Origin: Caballeronia choica | GTDB lineage: Bacteria > Pseudomonadota > Gammaproteobacteria > Burkholderiales > Burkholderiaceae | Direction: 5' to 3' | Assembly (NCBI RefSeq): GCF_001544535.1 | Contig: NZ_FCON02000016.1 | Span: 1-64,000 of the forward strand | DNA length: 64,000 nt | Shown here: one piece after another, positions 61,259-64,000 of the stretch | Position numbering within the stretch: position 1 is the first letter of the stretch | Layout of the letters: every line of letters starts with the position of its first letter | The notes under the pieces: generated by a model | Told to the model about the DNA's origin: nothing | The model's input: only the letters and a program-made list of their open reading frames with translations | Databases searched by the model: none | Translations under genes and position numbers: made by a program

Positions 61259-61282
61259 ACAAGCCTCGCAAGTGCAAAGAAT

Positions 61283-61306
61283 CCGGCTGATGAGCCGGTT
61301 TTTTTT
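61283..61306 (+). terminator. Terminator-like hairpin between the two Glu-Asp tRNA units
   Basis: A 6-bp stem (CCGGCT/AGCCGG) with a 4-nt loop is followed by eight T residues. It lies 25 bp after tRNA-Asp copy 1 and 27 bp before tRNA-Glu copy 2. Confidence 0.8.
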
Positions 61307-61332
61307 CGCCGCAGGGCCACGAAAGTTTTCCT

Positions 61333-61408
61333 GTCCCCTTCGTCTAGAGGCCTAGGACATCACCCTTTCACGGTGAGTACAGGGGTTCGAATCCCCTAGG
61401 GGACGCCA
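61333..61408 (+). tRNA. tRNA-Glu (anticodon UUC), copy 2
   Basis: Identical over all 76 nt to the copy at 61061. It has no clear promoter of its own in the 74 bp before it. Confidence 0.96.
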
Positions 61409-61453
61409 GAACATCGCGGTTGCCATCAGCGCCGCATGTCGATGCAAAGCGCT

Positions 61454-61530
61454 GGAGCGGTAGTTCAGTTGGTTAGAATACCGGCCTGTCACGCCGGGGG
61501 TCGCGGGTTCGAGTCCCGTCCGCTCCGCCA
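61454..61530 (+). tRNA. tRNA-Asp (anticodon GUC), copy 2
   Basis: Identical over all 77 nt to the copy at 61182, with the same 45-bp spacing from its tRNA-Glu. Confidence 0.96.
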
Positions 61531-61546
61531 GCACAAAGTATCAAGA

Positions 61547-61572
61547 ATCCAGCCACGCGCTGGATTTTTTTT
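61547..61572 (+). terminator. Terminator at the end of the tRNA cluster
   Basis: The stem ATCCAGC/GCTGGAT with a short loop runs into eight T residues, 16 bp after the last tRNA. Confidence 0.85.
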
Positions 61573-61710
61573 CGCCCGCTGTTTCAATCGCGTTTCCTCC
61601 CGCGTCATACCGGATTTTACGAAAAGCGCTTTTCGTAAAACTCTCCATTGCCAGCCTCTCCGCTCTGACTTAGTGTTAAGGCACTTGATTCCGTGCCCTC
61701 GACCTGCGCA

Positions 61711-62175
61711 ATGCTCGATCCCACAGAAGATCTCTCGCTGTATCAATTGCGCCAGGCGACGATGGACGATTTTCCCTTCGCCGAAACGCTCACGCACCGG
61801 AACATGGACGGCTATTACCGTCGACATAATCTCGTCTGGCGTGGCGATTTGTTCCTGTGCAGCTGGCGCGAATCCGAGAATTTCGTCCTCGAAGCCGACG
61901 GCGTGCCGATCGGTGTGATGCGCGTGACCGAGGAAAACGATTCGCTGCATATCCGCGACGTGCAAATCGCCGAAGGATGGCGCGGGCACGGCGCCGGCAC
62001 CTTCCTGCTGAACACCGCGCATCGATGGGCGCGCGCCCGCGGGCTTGCGGAGTGCCAGTTGCGCGTATTCGTCGACAATCCGGCGGCGCGGCTCTATATC
62101 CGCATGGGTTATCGGCCGGCGGGTTCGCGGCTCGCGCAGCTGGGCGCCATCCGCCATATGGCGCGGCGCGTCTGA
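61711..62175 (+). CDS. GNAT family N-acetyltransferase
   Basis: A 154-residue acyltransferase. The acetyl-CoA-binding motif A is VQIAEGWRGHGAGTFLL near 86-102 (the QxxGxG/A pattern is read as RGHGAG), followed by LRVFVDNPAARLYIRMGYR near 122, typical of GNAT motif B. The substrate is unknown. An upstream in-frame GTG at 61693 would add six residues. It is convergent with the AraC-type gene. Confidence 0.88.
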   Translation: MLDPTEDLSLYQLRQATMDDFPFAETLTHRNMDGYYRRHNLVWRGDLFLCSWRESENFVLEADGVPIGVMRVTEENDSLHIRDVQIAEGWRGHGAGTFLLNTAHRWARARGLAECQLRVFVDNPAARLYIRMGYRPAGSRLAQLGAIRHMARRV

Positions 62176-62182
62176 TGCCGCG

Positions 62183-63031
62183 TCACACGGCGTCTTCCGG
62201 TTGGATTTCGTCTGTCCCGTAACGGCCGTCGCGCACGAAAAACGCCCGCGGGCTCTCGCCGAACGCGCGCCGGAACATCGCGGAGAATGCACTCTGGCTC
62301 TGATAGCCGAGTTCGCGTGCGACCTGCGCGAGCGGCCGCCCGGCGCTCAGCAGCGGGATGGCGCGCGCGAGGACCGCCTGCTGGCGCCACTGCGAAAAGC
62401 TCACGCCCAGTTCGCGCCGAAAGAGCCGCGCGATGGTGCGCGTGCTGGCACCCGCTTCGGCCGCCCAGCGTTCGAGCGAGTCGGCGTGCGCCGGGTCGGC
62501 GAGCACGGCTTCGCAGAGCGCGCGCAGGCGCTTCTCCTCGGGCATCGGCACCGAAAGCGGCAGCGGCTGCGAGCGCGTGATTTCATCGAGCGCGAGCGTG
62601 CCGAGCAGCCGTTCGCGAGGACGCGGGACGGTATTGTCGTCGAGGGCGGCGATCACTTCCCGCAAGAGCGGCGACACCTCCACCACGCGACACGCATCGA
62701 GGCCCGGCGGCACGACGCTTGCGTCGAGATAGAGCGTGCGCAAGTAAGCGTCCTCGACGATCACCACCTCGTGCGTCACGTTCGGCGGCACCCAGATCGC
62801 GCGCGACGGCGGCACCATCCACGTCGAGTCGGCGGTGGCGACGCGCAGCACGCCGCGCGTCGTGTACGCGAGCTGCGCCCACGGATGCACGTGCAGCGCG
62901 ATCCGCACGCCGGCGGGCACCGGGCGGGCGCGCACGCGGATCGGATGCGCGTGCGTCGGCGAGTGCTCGACGGGGATGTCGAGATCCTCGACGGTTTCAT
63001 CCGGCACGCGCGGTTCAGCGGAAGGTCTCAT
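62183..63031 (-). CDS. AraC family regulator with N-terminal cupin domain
   Basis: A 282-residue regulator. The cupin part (about 25-115) has ALHVHPWAQLAYTTRGVLRV and SRAIWVPPNVTHEV; the two-helix-turn-helix part (about 165-270) has SLERWAAEAGASTRTIARLFRRELG and VARELGYQSQSAFSAMFRRAFGESP, the AraC signature. This layout resembles the NimR type that controls an adjacent efflux pump, but no such pump is next to it here. The gene upstream is divergent. Confidence 0.92.
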   Translation of the reverse strand: MRPSAEPRVPDETVEDLDIPVEHSPTHAHPIRVRARPVPAGVRIALHVHPWAQLAYTTRGVLRVATADSTWMVPPSRAIWVPPNVTHEVVIVEDAYLRTLYLDASVVPPGLDACRVVEVSPLLREVIAALDDNTVPRPRERLLGTLALDEITRSQPLPLSVPMPEEKRLRALCEAVLADPAHADSLERWAAEAGASTRTIARLFRRELGVSFSQWRQQAVLARAIPLLSAGRPLAQVARELGYQSQSAFSAMFRRAFGESPRAFFVRDGRYGTDEIQPEDAV

Positions 63032-63129
63032 TCGAGAAGAAGAGAAGAAGTTCGGGCGCCCTAAAGCCCGATGGTAATTTGAATCGGCATAATGCGCCGC
63101 TGGGGATCATTGAGACGGAGTATTCATCG

Positions 63130-63549
63130 ATGCAACATGTATTCATCTACGGCACGCTGCGGGCCGGCGAGATCAACGACATCAATCGCGCGGCCGAACG
63201 GCACGGCATCCCGCTGCCGCAGCGGCTCGGCGTGGCGTATGTGACCGGACGGCTGTTCGACTTCGGCCGCTATCCGGGACTCGTGATCGATCCCGAGGGC
63301 GAGCCGATCCGCGGCGACGTCTATCGGATCGACGATTCGCTCGTGCCCGTGCTCGATGAGATCGAAGAGGTTTATCCGGGCGTGGAAGGGCTGTTCCGGC
63401 CGCATCGTCTGCACGTGACGTTGGATGTGCAAGGCGCCGAGCATGGCGTCGACTGCCTGATGTACCCGGTGGCCGCGCATTCGGTCGACGGCCTGCCGCG
63501 CATCAAGGGCGGCGACTGGGTCGAGCATCGCGTGGGTCTTGCAAAGTAA
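63130..63549 (+). CDS. Gamma-glutamylcyclotransferase-like (AIG2) protein
   Basis: A 139-residue protein with the GGCT fold. It starts QHVFIYGTLRAGEIND (substrate loop YGTLR at residues 7-11), has the Gly-rich VTGRLFDFGRYPGLV, and the candidate catalytic Glu in LDEIEEVYPGV near 78-85. The family cleaves gamma-glutamyl amides to 5-oxoproline, but many bacterial members are uncharacterised. It is 98 bp from the divergent AraC-type gene, which may control it. Confidence 0.87.
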   Translation: MQHVFIYGTLRAGEINDINRAAERHGIPLPQRLGVAYVTGRLFDFGRYPGLVIDPEGEPIRGDVYRIDDSLVPVLDEIEEVYPGVEGLFRPHRLHVTLDVQGAEHGVDCLMYPVAAHSVDGLPRIKGGDWVEHRVGLAK

Positions 63550-63615
63550 AGCAAAATCAAAAGTCCGCTCCCTACAGCGGAGCGGCCTGTGTTCACCTGA
63601 GCCGGTAGACGGCGC

Positions 63616-64000
63616 TCAAATCTCTTCGTAAAGCGGCAGCGTCAGGAACTCGGTGAAATTCTCCGACGTCGACATCGCTTCGAAGATCTTCGCTGCACGT
63701 TCATAAGGCTTCGTATCGCCGCCGACGGCGAGCTTGACCTTCTCCAACTCGTCGATGGTGAAGCCCCGCACCATCTCGGCGGTAACCTTGCGGCCGTCGT
63801 CGAGCTTGCCCTTCGGCGAGCGAATCCACTGCCACACCTGCGAGCGCGAGATTTCCGCGGTCGCCGCGTCTTCCATCAGGTTGTGGATCGGCACGCAGCC
63901 ATTGCCCGTCAGCCACGAACCGAGATAGTGAACGCCGACGTTGATGTTGTTGCGCACGCCCGCTTCGGTGATCGGCTCTTCAGGGCGGAAGTCGAGCAGG
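63616..64000 (-). CDS. aceB: Malate synthase A, C-terminal part (runs off the window)
   Basis: The last 127 codons of the gene are visible; the start lies beyond the right edge. The segment NNINVGVHYLGSWLTGNGCVPIHNLMEDAATAEISRSQVWQWI is the characteristic C-terminal domain of malate synthase A, including the Asp of LMEDAATAEIS, which is part of the active site in the family. The enzyme joins glyoxylate and acetyl-CoA to malate in the glyoxylate cycle. The stop codon at 63616 is intact. Confidence 0.94.
   Translation of the reverse strand, partial: LLDFRPEEPITEAGVRNNINVGVHYLGSWLTGNGCVPIHNLMEDAATAEISRSQVWQWIRSPKGKLDDGRKVTAEMVRGFTIDELEKVKLAVGGDTKPYERAAKIFEAMSTSENFTEFLTLPLYEEI

Larger units (their letters stand above)
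61059..61259 (+). repeat. 201-bp tRNA-Glu/tRNA-Asp unit, first of two tandem copies
   Basis: This segment recurs at 61331-61531 with a single base difference in the spacer (A to G after the tRNA-Glu CCA). The spacer between the tRNAs is as well preserved as the tRNAs themselves, so the duplication is recent or kept equal by gene conversion. Confidence 0.93.
61331..61531 (+). repeat. 201-bp tRNA-Glu/tRNA-Asp unit, second copy
   Basis: The second copy of the unit at 61059-61259, offset by 272 bp. The sequence between the copies (about 71 bp) is unique and carries the terminator-like hairpin. Confidence 0.93.

Overview
This is 64 kb of ordinary housekeeping chromosome from a GC-rich betaproteobacterium of the Burkholderiaceae (Burkholderia/Paraburkholderia/Caballeronia type). 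The reasons are the gene orders pyrG-kdsA-eno-ftsB, cysS-glycosylase-accA-tilS-lysC-tRNA-Ser and rnm-yciO-protease-trpS-dapA-bamC, a 400-residue TrpS, strong G/C bias at third codon positions, and frequent GTG and TTG starts. The family assignment rests on recognised synteny and protein character, not on a database search. I see no insertion sequence, prophage, integrase, CRISPR array or defence locus.

Layout. 0-9.3 kb: recJ and a conserved RpfE-type gene on the minus strand, divergent from lolC-lolD-tatD-comEC-hydrolase. 9.3-14.2 kb: pyrG, kdsA, a shortened DUF1330 gene, eno and ftsB, closed by a terminator. 14.2-16.3 kb (minus): a small lipoprotein, hslO and a gamma-carbonic-anhydrase-like gene. 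16.4-25.7 kb (plus): DUF455, alpha/beta hydrolase, rnm, yciO, a membrane protease, trpS, methyltransferase, dapA, bamC and a YycJ-type hydrolase, closed by a terminator. 25.7-35.2 kb is mostly minus: Ala-rich lipoprotein, ribosomal oxygenase roxA (divergent from slyD), a phosphoesterase-like protein, mutS, DUF883, lplT and suhB. 35.4-37.2 kb: trmJ and cysE. 37.1-40.1 kb (minus): lpxH, ppiB, ppiA and a TPR protein. 40.4-47.0 kb (plus): cysS, a DNA glycosylase with a long basic tail, accA, tilS and lysC. 47.2-50.8 kb: tRNA-Ser, an M48 lipoprotein protease (minus), two tandem paralogous secreted Pro-rich proteins, and fabI (minus). 51.1-57.6 kb: the yejABEF-type peptide transporter and an NlpC/P60 hydrolase. 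57.7-60.7 kb: a cytochrome c remnant, a patatin-like lipoprotein (minus) and gltX. 60.8-61.6 kb: a five-tRNA cluster with a duplicated Glu-Asp pair. 61.7-64 kb: GNAT protein, AraC regulator, a gamma-glutamylcyclotransferase-like gene and the C-terminal end of malate synthase.

Functional themes. Envelope biogenesis is prominent: LolCD and BamC for the outer membrane, KdsA and LpxH for lipopolysaccharide, AccA and FabI for fatty acids, LplT for phospholipid recycling, FtsB for division. Translation is the second theme: three aminoacyl-tRNA synthetases, TrmJ, TilS, YciO, RoxA and six tRNAs. DNA repair and uptake are represented by RecJ, MutS, the glycosylase and ComEC.

The less ordinary signals are small: a 3 x 55-bp tandem repeat between fabI and the peptide transporter, a paralogous secreted-protein pair duplicated together with its upstream region, a duplicated tRNA-Glu/tRNA-Asp unit with a terminator-like hairpin between the copies, an H1-like tail on a DNA glycosylase, an internally shortened DUF1330 protein, and a cytochrome c pseudogene fragment. 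I found no convincing new multi-gene system.
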